Assembly (NCBI RefSeq): GCF_011801125.1
Contig: NZ_CP046171.1
Coordinates: forward strand, 248,001-312,000
DNA: 64,000 bases
Direction: 5' to 3'
Source: Nocardia brasiliensis
GTDB lineage: Bacteria; Actinomycetota; Actinomycetes; Mycobacteriales; Mycobacteriaceae
Positions 1 through 10,764 of the stretch are shown one piece after another (the first letter of the stretch is position 1; the number at the start of each line of letters is the position of its first letter). A program made the position numbers and the translations under genes. Under the pieces are notes generated by a model. The model was not told the origin of the DNA. It ran no database searches and was given only the letters and a program-made list of their open reading frames with translations.

Positions 1-302
1 CGGCACATGGTGCGCTTGACGAGGCCGTCGCGCTCCAGCCGGGCGACCGCCCGCGAGAGTGCGCTCTGACTCAGATAGATGTCGTTGGCCAGATCGCTCA
101 TTCGATAGTCGCCACAGTTGGCATCGATCAGCCGGTCCAGCGTCTCGAACTCGCTGAGCCCGATTCGATGCTGTCCCTGCAGCGCTTTTTCGAGCGCGCA
201 ACTCACCGTCGCATGCCGGTCGAGCAGTACACGCCACTCGTCCACCAGCCCGGACGGCGCGACGGTGCACCGGGCTGTCTCGATTGCCGACGGCTTCGAC
301 AT
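1..302 (-). CDS. MarR family transcriptional regulator (3' end outside window)
   Basis: About 100 N-terminal residues are visible, reading leftwards from an ATG at 302; the C-terminus lies beyond the left edge. The readable part carries a MarR-type winged helix: a helix leading into RIGLSEFETLDRL, then MSDLANDIYLSQSALSRAV as the recognition helix-turn-helix and ARLERDGLVKR as the start of the wing. MarR dimers usually repress a neighbouring gene and release DNA on binding a small ligand. The gene is divergent from the MFS exporter starting at 388, and the 85-bp gap holds related inverted-repeat sites, so it is probably the local repressor of that exporter. The ligand cannot be inferred. Confidence 0.85.
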   Translation of the reverse strand, partial: MSKPSAIETARCTVAPSGLVDEWRVLLDRHATVSCALEKALQGQHRIGLSEFETLDRLIDANCGDYRMSDLANDIYLSQSALSRAVARLERDGLVKRTMC

Positions 303-330
303 GGCCCCATCCTAGTGACCCCGGGCGATC

Positions 331-387
331 TATGCAACCGCATTAGATGTGTTGGCATTTAATGCGTGCGCATGTAATGTACCCCGC
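331..387. promoter_or_regulatory. Divergent promoter with related MarR-type operator half-sites
   Basis: The spacer between the MarR gene and the MFS gene holds three similar 10-11 bp elements: GCATTAGATG at about 340, GCATTTAATGC at 355-365 (5-bp arms around one central base) and GCATGTAATGT at 370-380. A further overlapping dyad, ATGCG-TG-CGCAT, covers 362-373. The last element overlaps the -10 box TAATGT (375-380) of the exporter gene, where a bound repressor would block transcription. That MarR binds here is inferred from position and symmetry. Confidence 0.5.
375..380 (+). promoter_or_regulatory. -10 box of a probable leaderless transcript (MFS gene)
   Basis: TAATGT is followed by 7 nt and then the ATG at 388. 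This spacing places the transcription start at or next to the start codon and supports ATG 388 over the upstream GTG at 349, which would lie inside the operator. Confidence 0.5.
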
Positions 388-1851
388 ATGACTTCACCAG
401 CAACCCTGGCGGCCGCACCCGCGACCGATCCGACCCGATGGACTACCCGCCTGTGGGGCATGCTGATCACGCTGTGCATCGTGCTGTTCCTCGATGGCCT
501 CGACGTATCGATGATCGGTGTCGCGCTGCCGTCCATCGGCAACGAACTCGACCTGTCGACCTCGACTCTGCAGTGGCTGGTGAGCGGCTACATCCTCGGC
601 TACGGCGGCCTGCTGCTGCTCGGTGGCCGCACCGCCGACCTGTTCGGCCGCCGCAAGGTCTTCCTGATCGCCCTGGCCGTGTTCGCCCTGGCCTCGCTCG
701 CCGGTGGCCTGGTGAGCAGCGGACCGCTGCTGATCCTCACCCGTTTCATCAAGGGTCTGGCGGCCGCGTTCACCGCGCCGACCGGCCTGTCGATCATCAC
801 CACCAACTTCGCCGAGGGCCCGGCCCGGAACAAGGCGCTGTCCATCTACACCGTGTTCGGCGCGGGCGGCTACTCGTCCGGTCTGCTCTTCGGTGGACTG
901 ATGACCGGCGTCGGCTGGCGCTGGACCTTCCTGTTGCCCGTCCCGATCGCGCTGGCCGCGCTGGCCGCCGCCTGGTTCCTGGTGCCCAAGGACAAGCCCG
1001 CCGAGGAGGGCGGCCACGATCTGTTCGGCGCGCTGCTGTCCACCTCCGCCATGCTGCTGCTGGTCTACACCGTGGTCACGGCGCCGGAAGCGGGTTGGGC
1101 GTCGGCGCGGACCCTCGGTTCGTTCGTCGCGGTGCTCGTGCTGTTCGCCGCGTTCATCGCGGTGGAGCGGCGGGTCAAGCACCCGCTGGTGCGCCTGGGC
1201 ATCCTGCGTAAGGTTTCGCTGGTCCGGGCCAGCCTGGCGATCGTCGCGGTGGCCGGTTCCTACTTCAGCTGGCAGTTCATCGTGACCCTGTTCATGCAGG
1301 ACACCCTGGGCTGGTCGCCGCTGAAGCTGTCGATGGCGCTGCTGCCGGTCGGCCTGATGGTCGCGCTGTCCGCGGTGTTCTCCGACAAGCTGGTCGACCG
1401 GTTCGGCACCGGCCCGATCATCGGCGTCACCATGGCCGTGATGGCCGTCGGCTACCTGCTGTTCCTGCGGCTGGACACCGCGCCGTCCTACTGGACGATG
1501 CTGCTGCCCGCGATCCTGCTGATCGGCATCGGCTGGGTCGGCTTCCCCGCCATCAACATTCAGGCGACCAACGGGATCGACGACGAGGAACAGGGCCTCG
1601 CGGCGGGCGTGCTACAGACCTCCATGCAGGTCGGCGCCGCCATCGTGCTCGCGGTGACCACCGCGATCATCGCCTCGGGCGCACACGGCGGAACCTCGCC
1701 CGCCGCGATGCTCGACACCTACCGTCCCGGCCTGATCTTCGCGGCGGCGGTCTCGATCGTCGGTGCGCTGGTCGCGCTTTCGGCCTTCTTCGGCAAGCGG
1801 AGCAAGCAGGCCGAACCGGCCGCCGAACGCGAGCTCGAGCTCGTCGGCTGA
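388..1851 (+). CDS. MFS transporter, DHA2 (EmrB/QacA-like) family
   Basis: A 487-residue membrane protein of the 14-helix drug:H+ antiporter type. Family marks are LDGLDVSMIGVALPSI in the first helix (DHA2 motif D1), the loop GGRTADLFGRRKVF (MFS motif A) and LVSGYILGYGGLLLL in helix 2. A central linker (KDKPAEEGGHD) precedes the second half, and the C-terminus is charged and cytoplasmic. It likely expels toxic or hydrophobic compounds across the inner membrane using the proton gradient; the substrate is unknown. Start ATG 388 was chosen because TAATGT lies 7 nt upstream; GTG 349 would add 13 residues. Probably repressed by the divergent MarR protein. Confidence 0.88.
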   Translation: MTSPATLAAAPATDPTRWTTRLWGMLITLCIVLFLDGLDVSMIGVALPSIGNELDLSTSTLQWLVSGYILGYGGLLLLGGRTADLFGRRKVFLIALAVFALASLAGGLVSSGPLLILTRFIKGLAAAFTAPTGLSIITTNFAEGPARNKALSIYTVFGAGGYSSGLLFGGLMTGVGWRWTFLLPVPIALAALAAAWFLVPKDKPAEEGGHDLFGALLSTSAMLLLVYTVVTAPEAGWASARTLGSFVAVLVLFAAFIAVERRVKHPLVRLGILRKVSLVRASLAIVAVAGSYFSWQFIVTLFMQDTLGWSPLKLSMALLPVGLMVALSAVFSDKLVDRFGTGPIIGVTMAVMAVGYLLFLRLDTAPSYWTMLLPAILLIGIGWVGFPAINIQATNGIDDEEQGLAAGVLQTSMQVGAAIVLAVTTAIIASGAHGGTSPAAMLDTYRPGLIFAAAVSIVGALVALSAFFGKRSKQAEPAAERELELVG

Positions 1852-1870
1852 CCTGTTCGACCGTGATACC

Positions 1871-1910
1871 GCCGACCGGCGGCACCACTGGGTGCCGCCG
1901 GTCGGCTGTT
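1871..1910. terminator. Bidirectional terminator
   Basis: A perfect 16-bp stem (1871-1886 with 1891-1906) around the loop ACTG is followed by TGTTTTGT. It sits between the convergent MFS gene and rfbC and can serve both. Confidence 0.85.
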
Positions 1911-1922
1911 TTGTGTCCAGGG

Positions 1923-2471
1923 TCAGGAAAAGGGCGGCGCCGCCGCGTCTTTGGCGGAACGGATGAACGTGAGCGGAGTGCCGTCCCGCCCGACGGTCGG
2001 CCAGTCGATGCCCAGCCGAGGATCGAAAGCGTCGATCTCCCTGTCGAATTCGGGCGTGTACTCCAGCGAGCACAGATAGGTCACCGTGGAGTTGTCCGCC
2101 AGCGACAGAATGGCGTGACCGAGCCCCTCGGACAGGAACATCGAGCGCCGGTCGACATCGTCGAGCAGCACGCTGTCCCACCGGCCGTAGGTCGGTGAGC
2201 CGGGGCGCAGATCGACCACTACGTCGAGGAACGCACCGCGCACACAGGTGACGTACTTCGCCTGTCCCGGTGGGTCTTCGGTGTAGTGGATGCCGCGCAG
2301 CACGCCCGCCGCGGAGACCGAGCAGTTCACCTGGCGCAGATCGAGCGCGCGGCCGGTCGCCTTCTCGAACTCCGAGGCCTTGAAGCTCTCCAGAAACATC
2401 CCGCGGTCGTCACCGAGCTGGCGCGAGGTGATCACCCATGCGCCGGGCACGGCCAGTTCACGGAACTCCAT
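1923..2471 (-). CDS. rfbC: dTDP-4-dehydrorhamnose 3,5-epimerase
   Basis: A 182-residue cupin-fold enzyme that epimerises C3 and C5 of dTDP-4-keto-6-deoxyglucose in dTDP-L-rhamnose synthesis. Family features are GDDRGMFLESF near the N-terminus, LRQVNCSVSAAGVLRGIHY with the catalytic His, KYVTCVRGAFLDVVVDLR and the GLGHAILSL block. The start MEFREL at 2471 lies 2 nt after the rfbA stop codon, so the two genes form an operon in the order rfbA-rfbC. An in-frame extension to 2555 exists but would overlap rfbA heavily and adds low-complexity residues. dTDP-rhamnose supplies the rhamnose of the arabinogalactan linker. The symbol rmlC is equivalent. Confidence 0.96.
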   Translation of the reverse strand: MEFRELAVPGAWVITSRQLGDDRGMFLESFKASEFEKATGRALDLRQVNCSVSAAGVLRGIHYTEDPPGQAKYVTCVRGAFLDVVVDLRPGSPTYGRWDSVLLDDVDRRSMFLSEGLGHAILSLADNSTVTYLCSLEYTPEFDREIDAFDPRLGIDWPTVGRDGTPLTFIRSAKDAAAPPFS

Positions 2472-2473
2472 GC

Positions 2474-3346
2474 TCACCAATCCCGTCCACGCTGCAGCAG
2501 ATCGAGCAGGTAGCTGCCGTAGCCGGAGCGCACCAGCGGTTCGGCGAGCTTGCACAGCTGTTCGTCATCGATGTAGCCCATCCGCCAGGCGACCTCCTCG
2601 GGCACCCCGATCTTGAGGCCCTGTCGTTCTTCGATGGTGCGCACGTAGTTGGCGGCGTCCAGCAGCGAGTCGAAGGTGCCGGTGTCGAGCCAGGCGGTGC
2701 CGCGCGCGAGCACGTCGACCTGGAGCCGATCCTGTTCCAGGTAGGCCCGGTTGATATCGGTGATCTCGTACTCGCCGCGCGCCGAAGGGCGCAGCGTGCG
2801 GGCGATCTCGACCACGTCGTTGTCGTAGAAGTACAGCCCGGGTATCGCGTAGTTCGACCGCGGCGCCTTCGGCTTCTCCTCGATGGACACCGCGCGGCCG
2901 CCGGTGAACTCGACCACGCCGTACGCGGTCGGATCCGACACCCAGTAGGCGAACACCGCACCGCCGTCGATGGCGGTGAAGCGATTCAGATTGGTGCCGA
3001 GGCCCGGCCCGTGAAAGATGTTGTCGCCGAGCACCAGCGCCGCGGTGTCGGTCCCGATGTGCTCGGCGCCCAGCACGAAGGCGCGCGCCAGCCCGTCCGG
3101 CTCCGGCTGCACCACGTAGCTGATCGAGAGCCCGAACTGGGTGCCGTCGCCGAGCAGCCGGGTGAACGCGGCGGCGTCGCCCGGCGTGGTGATGACGAGG
3201 ATGTCCCGGATGCCCGCGAGCATCAGCGTGGACAGCGGGTAGTAGATCATCGGCTTGTCGTAGACCGGGACCAGCTGTTTGCTCACCCCGCGCGTGATCG
3301 GGTGCAACCGGGAACCGGTGCCGCCCGCCAAGATGATTCCGCGCAT
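2474..3346 (-). CDS. rfbA: Glucose-1-phosphate thymidylyltransferase
   Basis: A 290-residue nucleotidyltransferase, the usual RmlA length, making dTDP-glucose from glucose-1-phosphate and dTTP. It opens with [18 protein letters not shown] (the nucleotide-binding GGxGxRLxPxT signature), followed by [17 protein letters not shown], the core GDNIFHG and the motif [23 protein letters not shown]. It is the first gene of the rfbA-rfbC operon. The region before it contains CAGACT 7 nt from the start codon, possibly a weak -10, and a large palindrome further upstream (3462-3497). Also called rmlA. The remaining pathway gene rfbB is at 6528; no rfbD (dTDP-4-dehydrorhamnose reductase) is present in the window. 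Confidence 0.97.
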   Translation of the reverse strand: MRGIILAGGTGSRLHPITRGVSKQLVPVYDKPMIYYPLSTLMLAGIRDILVITTPGDAAAFTRLLGDGTQFGLSISYVVQPEPDGLARAFVLGAEHIGTDTAALVLGDNIFHGPGLGTNLNRFTAIDGGAVFAYWVSDPTAYGVVEFTGGRAVSIEEKPKAPRSNYAIPGLYFYDNDVVEIARTLRPSARGEYEITDINRAYLEQDRLQVDVLARGTAWLDTGTFDSLLDAANYVRTIEERQGLKIGVPEEVAWRMGYIDDEQLCKLAEPLVRSGYGSYLLDLLQRGRDW

Positions 3347-3461
3347 GCCGAGGAGTCTGCCAGGGGAGCGCGGGTTTCGTACGGGCGGCCTTTCGAATTG
3401 GTCACGGAATCGGTTTTCGTGGTTTCGCGGGCCGGTGGGGTGGTGATTCTGTTGCTTAGGT

Positions 3462-3497
3462 CACACAACACATGTTGTTTTGAAACAACATCGTGTG
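3462..3497. promoter_or_regulatory. Large AT-rich palindromic operator candidate
   Basis: ATGTTGTTT-TG-AAACAACAT is a perfect inverted repeat with 9-bp arms (3472-3491), nested inside outer CACAC (3462-3466) and GTGTG (3493-3497) arms. It lies 115 bp before rfbA and 76 bp before the divergent hydrolase gene, in an unusually AT-rich stretch. The geometry suits a dimeric TetR- or GntR-type repressor; no regulator gene is adjacent, so the binding protein is unknown. Confidence 0.55.
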
Positions 3498-3572
3498 AGA
3501 TGTCAGCGCCGACAGCTCGCCTGAGACCGTCCGGTCGGGAATCGGCGCGCCAGTGGGTGAGGTAGGTGCGCG

Positions 3573-4565
3573 ATGGCTACCAGTCGAGCCGGCGATCCCG
3601 GCATGGTCATGAATCCGGAAACCCTGAGCGCGCCCGCCCGGCTGCTGCTCGCGGCGTGCCTCGGCGTCATCCGTCCCGCCCTGCGCGCGGCGCCGATCAC
3701 CCGCGCCACCATCCCGATCGGTGCCGCCGCGATCGATACGCTGGCCCGGCTGCGACCGGAGCCCACCGGCATCGACCGGGAGCGGGTGTCGCTCAACGGT
3801 TTCCGGATGGAGATCGTGCGGCCCGCAGGCGCGGCACGGGCGCTGCGGCACGGGGCGGTGCTGTACATGCACGGCGGCGGCTTCGCCGTCTGCGGACTGC
3901 GCACCCACCGCCCGGTCGCCGCGAGTCTGGCCCGGCGCACCGGCCTGCCGGTGGTGAACGTGGACTATCGGCAACTGCCCGGTCGCCGCATCACCGATTC
4001 GGTCGAGGACTGTCTCACCGCGTACCGCTGGCTGCTGGCGCGCGGGGCCGATCCCGGCCGGATCGTCTTCGCCGGTGATTCCGCGGGCGGCTACCTGACT
4101 TTCGCGACCGCACTGCGCGCGCTGGCCGTCGGCCTGCCCGCGCCTGCCGGGTTGGTCGGACTGAGCCCGCTGCTCGATCTCGACTACGCGGCCAAGCGCG
4201 GGCACGTCAATGTGCGCCGTGACCCGTACATTCCGTTGCTCGCGCTGGCGGCCGTTGTCCGGATCGGCGCGGAGGTGGACGGCAAGCTCGATCCGCTGCT
4301 CTCCCCGGTGAACGGGATGCTGGCGGGATTGCCGCCGGTGCTGCTGATCGCGGCCGAAGACGAGGTGCTGCGCTACGACTGCGAGCTGATGGCCCAGCGC
4401 CTCACCGCGGCGGGCGTGCCGAACGCGGTGGAGCTGTGGCGCGGTCAGGTGCATGCCTTCATGAGCATCGCGCCGAACCTGCCGGAGAGCCGGGCCGCGC
4501 TGGCGCGGGTGTCGCGGTTCGTCCGGGCCAGGATCGAGGAGAACCAGCAGGCGCGGACCGCATAG
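3573..4565 (+). CDS. Alpha/beta hydrolase, hormone-sensitive-lipase (HSL) type esterase
   Basis: A 330-residue serine hydrolase. YMHGGGFAVCG gives the HGGG oxyanion-hole motif of the HSL family, and VFAGDSAGGYL gives the GDSAGG nucleophile elbow. DEVLRYDCELMAQRL and WRGQVHAFMSI supply the acid and the His of the triad. The family hydrolyses short or medium acyl esters and includes mycobacterial Lip proteins. A weakly hydrophobic N-terminus (ARLLLAACLGVIRPAL) may associate with the membrane. Start ATG 3573 has GGTGAGG upstream; ATG at 3603 is an alternative. It is convergent with the secreted protein at 4733 and divergent from rfbA across the palindrome at 3462-3497. The substrate is unknown. 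Confidence 0.9.
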   Translation: MATSRAGDPGMVMNPETLSAPARLLLAACLGVIRPALRAAPITRATIPIGAAAIDTLARLRPEPTGIDRERVSLNGFRMEIVRPAGAARALRHGAVLYMHGGGFAVCGLRTHRPVAASLARRTGLPVVNVDYRQLPGRRITDSVEDCLTAYRWLLARGADPGRIVFAGDSAGGYLTFATALRALAVGLPAPAGLVGLSPLLDLDYAAKRGHVNVRRDPYIPLLALAAVVRIGAEVDGKLDPLLSPVNGMLAGLPPVLLIAAEDEVLRYDCELMAQRLTAAGVPNAVELWRGQVHAFMSIAPNLPESRAALARVSRFVRARIEENQQARTA

Positions 4566-4583
4566 CGCGGCCCGCCCTGTCGA

Positions 4584-4703
4584 GGCGAGCCCCGTTCCGC
4601 TGTGGCCGGGACGGGGCTCGTCGCCTGCCCGGACACCTTCGGTGGCAAGCGGTTTCGTGCGACGTGGCGATACCCGGACGGCGCCGGGCCGTCCGGGTAT
4701 CGC
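4584..4703. terminator. Two stem-loops between convergent genes
   Basis: The first hairpin (4584-4620) pairs GGCGAGCCCCG with its complement with one mismatch and lies just after the hydrolase. The second (stem 4667-4682 with 4688-4703, 5-nt loop) is a perfect 16-bp stem placed to end the leftward transcript from 4733-6215. Confidence 0.75.
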
Positions 4704-4732
4704 GGTATTCGGTTGTGCGTGTTCGGCTTCGC

Positions 4733-5434
4733 CTACTTGGCGGGCAGCGGCGGCTCGTTGATGGTGGTGAAGTACTGGATGGCCGCGCCGATGGCGACCG
4801 GGGCGGTCACGAAGATCTGGCCGGCGACGGTGCCGAGCGCGCCGACCGCGATGATGCCGCCGAGGCAGCCGACCGCCGCGGCCGGGATGAACGGGCCGAA
4901 CAGGCCGACGATGGTGGCCGAGGCCGCGGTGGCGCCGAGCAGGCCGCCGAGCACGCAGCCGACGGCCGCGCCGCCGAGGCCGCCGACCAGGGTGCCGATG
5001 GTGGCGCCCATGCTGATGGTGCTGGTCATCCGGCTCCAGGCCGCCTGCTCACGGTCGTATTCGGTCTTCCACGGCGCCTTGTCCTCGAACGGCAGGGCGA
5101 CCGGCTTGTAGGTCGCCTGCGCCATGTCGAGCTGCGGGGTCAGCGTCGCGGTGTGCCCGGAAATGTCGGCGGCGATGGGGAATTCGAAGTCGTCGACCCG
5201 CAGGTGCAGCGGGGTGCCCGCGACCACGGTGCCGTCGGCCGCCTTGATCTTGAAGATGCCGTCCTCGACGACCATCGAGCCGGCATCGGTCTTGATGATC
5301 GAGCTCGAGTCGACGGTCTCGGCGGTGAAGTTGATGGCCTCCTCGGGGGCGGGCGCCGCGTGCACGGTGCCCGCGGTGACGCCGAGCGCGGCGATGAGCA
5401 GCGCCGAGATCGAAGCTAGTTTCTTGATGAACAT
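4733..5434 (-). CDS. Secreted protein with C-terminal glycine-zipper membrane segment, paralogue A
   Basis: I do not recognise a named function. The 233-residue product starts MFIKKLASISALLIAALGV and ends its signal peptide at VHAAPAP (Ala-X-Ala). Residues about 30-130 form a soluble domain of alternating strands (DAGSMVVEDGIFKIKAADG, LRVDDFEFPIAADISG). Residues about 150-220 are Gly/Ala-rich and hydrophobic (GATIGTLVGGLGGAAVG), contain two conserved Cys in GCVLGG and GCLGGI, and resemble glycine-zipper membrane segments. Start 5434 was chosen because the signal peptide begins there, with AAGGA 8 nt upstream. It is the second gene of a leftward pair with a close paralogue at 5502. It may be a cell-envelope protein. 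Confidence 0.82.
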   Translation of the reverse strand: MFIKKLASISALLIAALGVTAGTVHAAPAPEEAINFTAETVDSSSIIKTDAGSMVVEDGIFKIKAADGTVVAGTPLHLRVDDFEFPIAADISGHTATLTPQLDMAQATYKPVALPFEDKAPWKTEYDREQAAWSRMTSTISMGATIGTLVGGLGGAAVGCVLGGLLGATAASATIVGLFGPFIPAAAVGCLGGIIAVGALGTVAGQIFVTAPVAIGAAIQYFTTINEPPLPAK

Positions 5435-5501
5435 TTCCACGTCCTTATCCAGGTGTCGGCGGCAGGCCGGGGTTATCCGGTTGTGCGCGTCAGGGATCGA
5501 G

Positions 5502-6215
5502 CTACTTCGCCGGTGGTGTGAAGGGGCTGGTGGTGGTGGCGAAGTACTGGATCGCCGCACCGATGGCTACCGGGGCGGTGATCAAGATCTGGCCCGCGAT
5601 GGTGCCGAGCGCGCCGACGGCGATGATGCCGCCGAGGCAGCCGATGGCGGCCGCGGGAATGAACGGGCCGAACAGGCCGACGATGGTGGCCGAGGCCGCG
5701 GTAGCGCCCATGATGCCGCCGAGCACGCAGCCGACGGCCGCGCCGCCGAGACCGCCGACCAGGGTGCCGATGGTGGCGCCCATGCTGATGGTGTCCTTCA
5801 GCCGGTTGAAGGCGGCCTGCTCGCGGTCGTACTCGCTCTTCCAGGGCGCCTTGTCCTCGAACGGCATGGCGACGGGCTTGTACACCGCCTTGGCCATGTC
5901 GAACTCGGGCGTCAAGGTCGCGGTGCGCTCGGAAATATCGGCGGCGATGGGGAATTCGAAGTCATCGACCCGGAAATGCAGATCGGTGCCCGCGATGGTG
6001 GCGCCGTTGGCGGCTTTGATCTTGAAGATGCCGTCCTCGACGGTCATGGAGCCGGCGTCGGTGGAGATGATGGTCTGCGTGTCGGTGGCGTGCGCGGTGA
6101 AGTTGACGGCCTCGTTGTCGGCCGCGGCGGCCGGTGCCGCGTTACCGGCGCCCGCGGTGACGCCGAGGGCGGCGATCAGCAGTGCCGAGGTGGCGGCGAA
6201 TTTCCTCATCAGCAT
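5502..6215 (-). CDS. Secreted protein with C-terminal glycine-zipper membrane segment, paralogue B
   Basis: A 237-residue paralogue of the protein at 4733, largely identical across the C-terminal half (KDTISMGATIGTLVGG, IPAAAIGCLGGIIAVGALG). The signal peptide MLMRKFAATSALLIAALGV is followed by GAGNAAPA. The soluble domain keeps DAGSMTVEDGIFKIKAANG and FRVDDFEFPIAADIS, and both Gly-flanked cysteines are conserved. An ATG at 6209 is the alternative start. The gene lies 67 bp upstream of its paralogue on the same strand, and no terminator is visible between them, so co-transcription is likely. Tandem duplication with strong sequence retention suggests that both copies are under selection. Function unknown. 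Confidence 0.82.
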   Translation of the reverse strand: MLMRKFAATSALLIAALGVTAGAGNAAPAAAADNEAVNFTAHATDTQTIISTDAGSMTVEDGIFKIKAANGATIAGTDLHFRVDDFEFPIAADISERTATLTPEFDMAKAVYKPVAMPFEDKAPWKSEYDREQAAFNRLKDTISMGATIGTLVGGLGGAAVGCVLGGIMGATAASATIVGLFGPFIPAAAIGCLGGIIAVGALGTIAGQILITAPVAIGAAIQYFATTTSPFTPPAK

Positions 6216-6515
6216 TTCTTGGAGAACCTCGATGCGAAGCGTTGGAGGGGACCAGATGATGGAAATCCAGACCAGCTAACGAGTGGTGAACCGGTTGTGA
6301 CGCTTAATTCAAATTGTGTTCACCGCGGCGCCTCGTGCATCGGTGCGTTGTCCGAAATGTGCACTACTGTCTGGGTTTTGGCGCTGCCGCCCGACTGGGC
6401 ATCGCCTCGGGGCCTCGATGCGGGGAGACGAAGGTCACAGAGTGCAACTGTGGCAATTTTTCGCGCGGATTGCCATGTCTTCGCGTTGTGCCCGACCTGC
6501 CCCCACTGGCCGACG
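6216..6515. other. Intergenic region, divergent promoters, no gene seen
   Basis: About 300 bp between the secreted paralogue (leftward) and rfbB (rightward). It is more AT-rich than its surroundings. Around 6280-6320 there is a dyad of GTGAAC and GTTCAC separated by about 30 nt with CTTAATTCAAATT between them, a plausible promoter for the leftward pair. No ORF has convincing codon use. Confidence 0.5.
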
Positions 6516-9093
<2,578 letters not shown>

Positions 9094-9097
<4 letters not shown>

Positions 9098-10077
9098 CGT
9101 CCGGCTCCGCCGGTGCCGCCGTCGCCGTTGGGATGGATATCGTCGGCGCTCACCGCGGAGTAGCGCAGGTACACCAGGCGCGCGGCCTCGTGCCGCGAGC
9201 GCCGGATGCCGTCCAGGATCAGGCCCGCGGTCCAGGCGAGGCTGCCGAGCAACAGCAGGGTGAAGCCGAGGAACAGTGTCGGGAACCGCGGCACCTCACC
9301 GGTGTTGTAGAACTCGACCACGATCGGGATGCTCAGGATGATCGAGACCAGCCAGCTCAGCGTGCCGAACAGGCCGTAGAACGCGACCGGCCGCTCGTGC
9401 CTGGCCAGGCCGATGATCAGCGCCAGGATCTTGAATCCGTCGTGGTAAGTGCGCAGCTTGCTCTCGCTGCCCGCGGGCCGGTCGCGGAAACCCACCGGCA
9501 CCGCGGTGCGCGGCACCCGCAGATGCAGCGAGTGCACGGTCAACTCGGTCTCGATCTCGAACTCGCGTGAGACCGCGGGGAAGCTCTTCACGAACCGGCG
9601 GGAGAACACCCGGAACCCGCTCAGCATGTCCTCGACGTTCTCGCCGAACACCTGCCCGACTACGCCGTTGAGCACCTTGTTCCCGGTCTCGTGGCCGGCA
9701 CGGTACGCCGACCCGCTCTCGTCCTGCCTGCGGACGCCGAGCACATGGTCGTAGGGGCCGTCGAGCAGCGTCTTGATCATCAGCGGCGCGGCCGACGCCT
9801 CGTAGGTGTCGTCGCCGTCGATCATCAGATAGACATCGGCCTCGATGTCGGCGAAGGCGCGGCGAACCACATTGCCTTTGCCCTTGGTGTTCTCGTGGCG
9901 CACGATCGCCCCGGCGGCGCGGGCGCACTCGGCGGTCTTGTCCGTACTCAGATTGTCGTAGACGTAGACAACGATCCCCGGCACGGCGGCCTGAAGGTCG
10001 GCGACGACCTTGGCGACCGAAGCCTCTTCGTTGTGGCACGGCACCACTGCGGCAATACGAAGCTCGGTGGAGTCCAC
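9094..10077 (-). CDS. Family 2 glycosyltransferase with C-terminal membrane helices (polyprenyl-phosphate hexosyltransferase type)
   Basis: About 327 residues. The GT-A fold starts with LRIAAVVPCHNEEASVAKVV; YVYDNLSTDKTAE and YLMIDGDDTYE give the nucleotide- and metal-binding Asp motifs, and SGFRVFSRRFVKSFP is the acceptor-side motif. Two hydrophobic helices follow near the C-terminus (LFGTLSWLVSIILSIPIVV, FLGFTLLLLGSLAW), as in GtrB- and DPM1-like enzymes that load a sugar onto polyprenyl phosphate. I place the start at GTG 10077 because GCGAGGA lies 9 nt upstream; a TTG at 10086 is too close to that site. It is first in a two-gene operon with the DUF2142 protein and divergent from gtrA. Confidence 0.88.
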
Positions 10078-10212
10078 CCGGGTCAATCCTCGCGATCGGT
10101 GGTGAATGTGGGAACACCGGGAGGGTACAGGGAACCTACCCGCGACGCGTGCCCGACCTCACCGCCGCGACCGAGGAATTTCGCGGCGTGCTCGGTAGCC
10201 GCGGCCCTGCGG

Positions 10213-10218
10213 TACCGT
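10213..10218 (+). promoter_or_regulatory. -10 box of a probable leaderless transcript (gtrA-like gene)
   Basis: TACCGT is followed by 6 nt and the GTG at 10225; no ribosome binding site is visible. Confidence 0.55.
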
Positions 10219-10224
10219 CGGGCC

Positions 10225-10764
10225 GTGCCAACCAGTGAGTCGACCGCGCGGGCGGGCGAGACCGTGTCCGCCGAGGGATCGATGGTCCGCAAGGTGCTGA
10301 CCGCGCTGCGGCAGGGCAGTGCGTTCCTGGTGGTCGGCGCGATCGGGTTTCTCGTCGACGCGGGCACCTACAACCTCCTGGTCTTCTGGGGCGGCGAGGG
10401 TCTGCTGTATCGCTACCCGCTGCCCGCCAAGATCATCGCGATCGCGGTGGCGACGGTGGTCACCTACTTCGGCAACAAGTGGTGGACCTTCGCGCACAAG
10501 AAGACCGACAATCCGGGGCGCGAATATCTGCTCTACGCCGTGTTCAATGTCGTCGCGATCGGCCTGCAACTGGGTTGCCTCGGCTTTTCCCGGTATGTGC
10601 TCGACCTGTCCTCGCCACTGTCGGACAACATCTCCGGCACTCTCATCGGGCAGATCGTGGCCGTGGTGTTCCGCTACTGGGCCTACGACAAGTTCGTTTT
10701 CACCGGCGCGGACAAGCGCGCCGACGCGACCGACGGTGCCGGCGCAGCGAATTCTCAGCAATAG
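10225..10764 (+). CDS. GtrA family membrane protein
   Basis: A 179-residue protein with four predicted helices of the GtrA family: GSAFLVVGAIGFLVDAGTYNL (helix 1), LPAKIIAIAVATVVTYFGNK (helix 2, with NKWWTF after it), REYLLYAVFNVVAIGLQ (helix 3) and the end VAVVFRYWAYDKFVF. The NKxWTF and YDKFVF motifs are family marks. GtrA proteins are thought to flip or recruit polyprenyl-phosphate sugars; the mycobacterial member Rv3789 lies in the arabinogalactan locus and affects arabinan assembly. The start at GTG 10225 is supported by TACCGT 6 nt upstream. It is divergent from the GT2/DUF2142 pair and 129 bp before glfT2, with only a weak hairpin between. Confidence 0.88.
   Translation: MPTSESTARAGETVSAEGSMVRKVLTALRQGSAFLVVGAIGFLVDAGTYNLLVFWGGEGLLYRYPLPAKIIAIAVATVVTYFGNKWWTFAHKKTDNPGREYLLYAVFNVVAIGLQLGCLGFSRYVLDLSSPLSDNISGTLIGQIVAVVFRYWAYDKFVFTGADKRADATDGAGAANSQQ

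Noticed and set aside
349..387. GTG 349 as start of the MFS gene
   Set aside because: It lies inside the operator cluster and upstream of the -10 box; ATG 388 fits the TAATGT spacing.
394..1182. Long minus-strand ORF opposite the MFS gene (and similar long ORFs opposite 8.0-8.9, 20.3-21.9, 42.4-44.7, 44.8-46.7, 60.9-62.5 and 62.2-63.9 kb)
   Set aside because: These are frame shadows of high-GC genes: Arg/Gly/His/Gln-rich without domain patterns, while the opposite frame has clear motifs.
9691..10224. N-terminal extension of the GtrA protein to 9691
   Set aside because: This part overlaps the GT2 gene on the other strand, and the TACCGT box points to GTG 10225.
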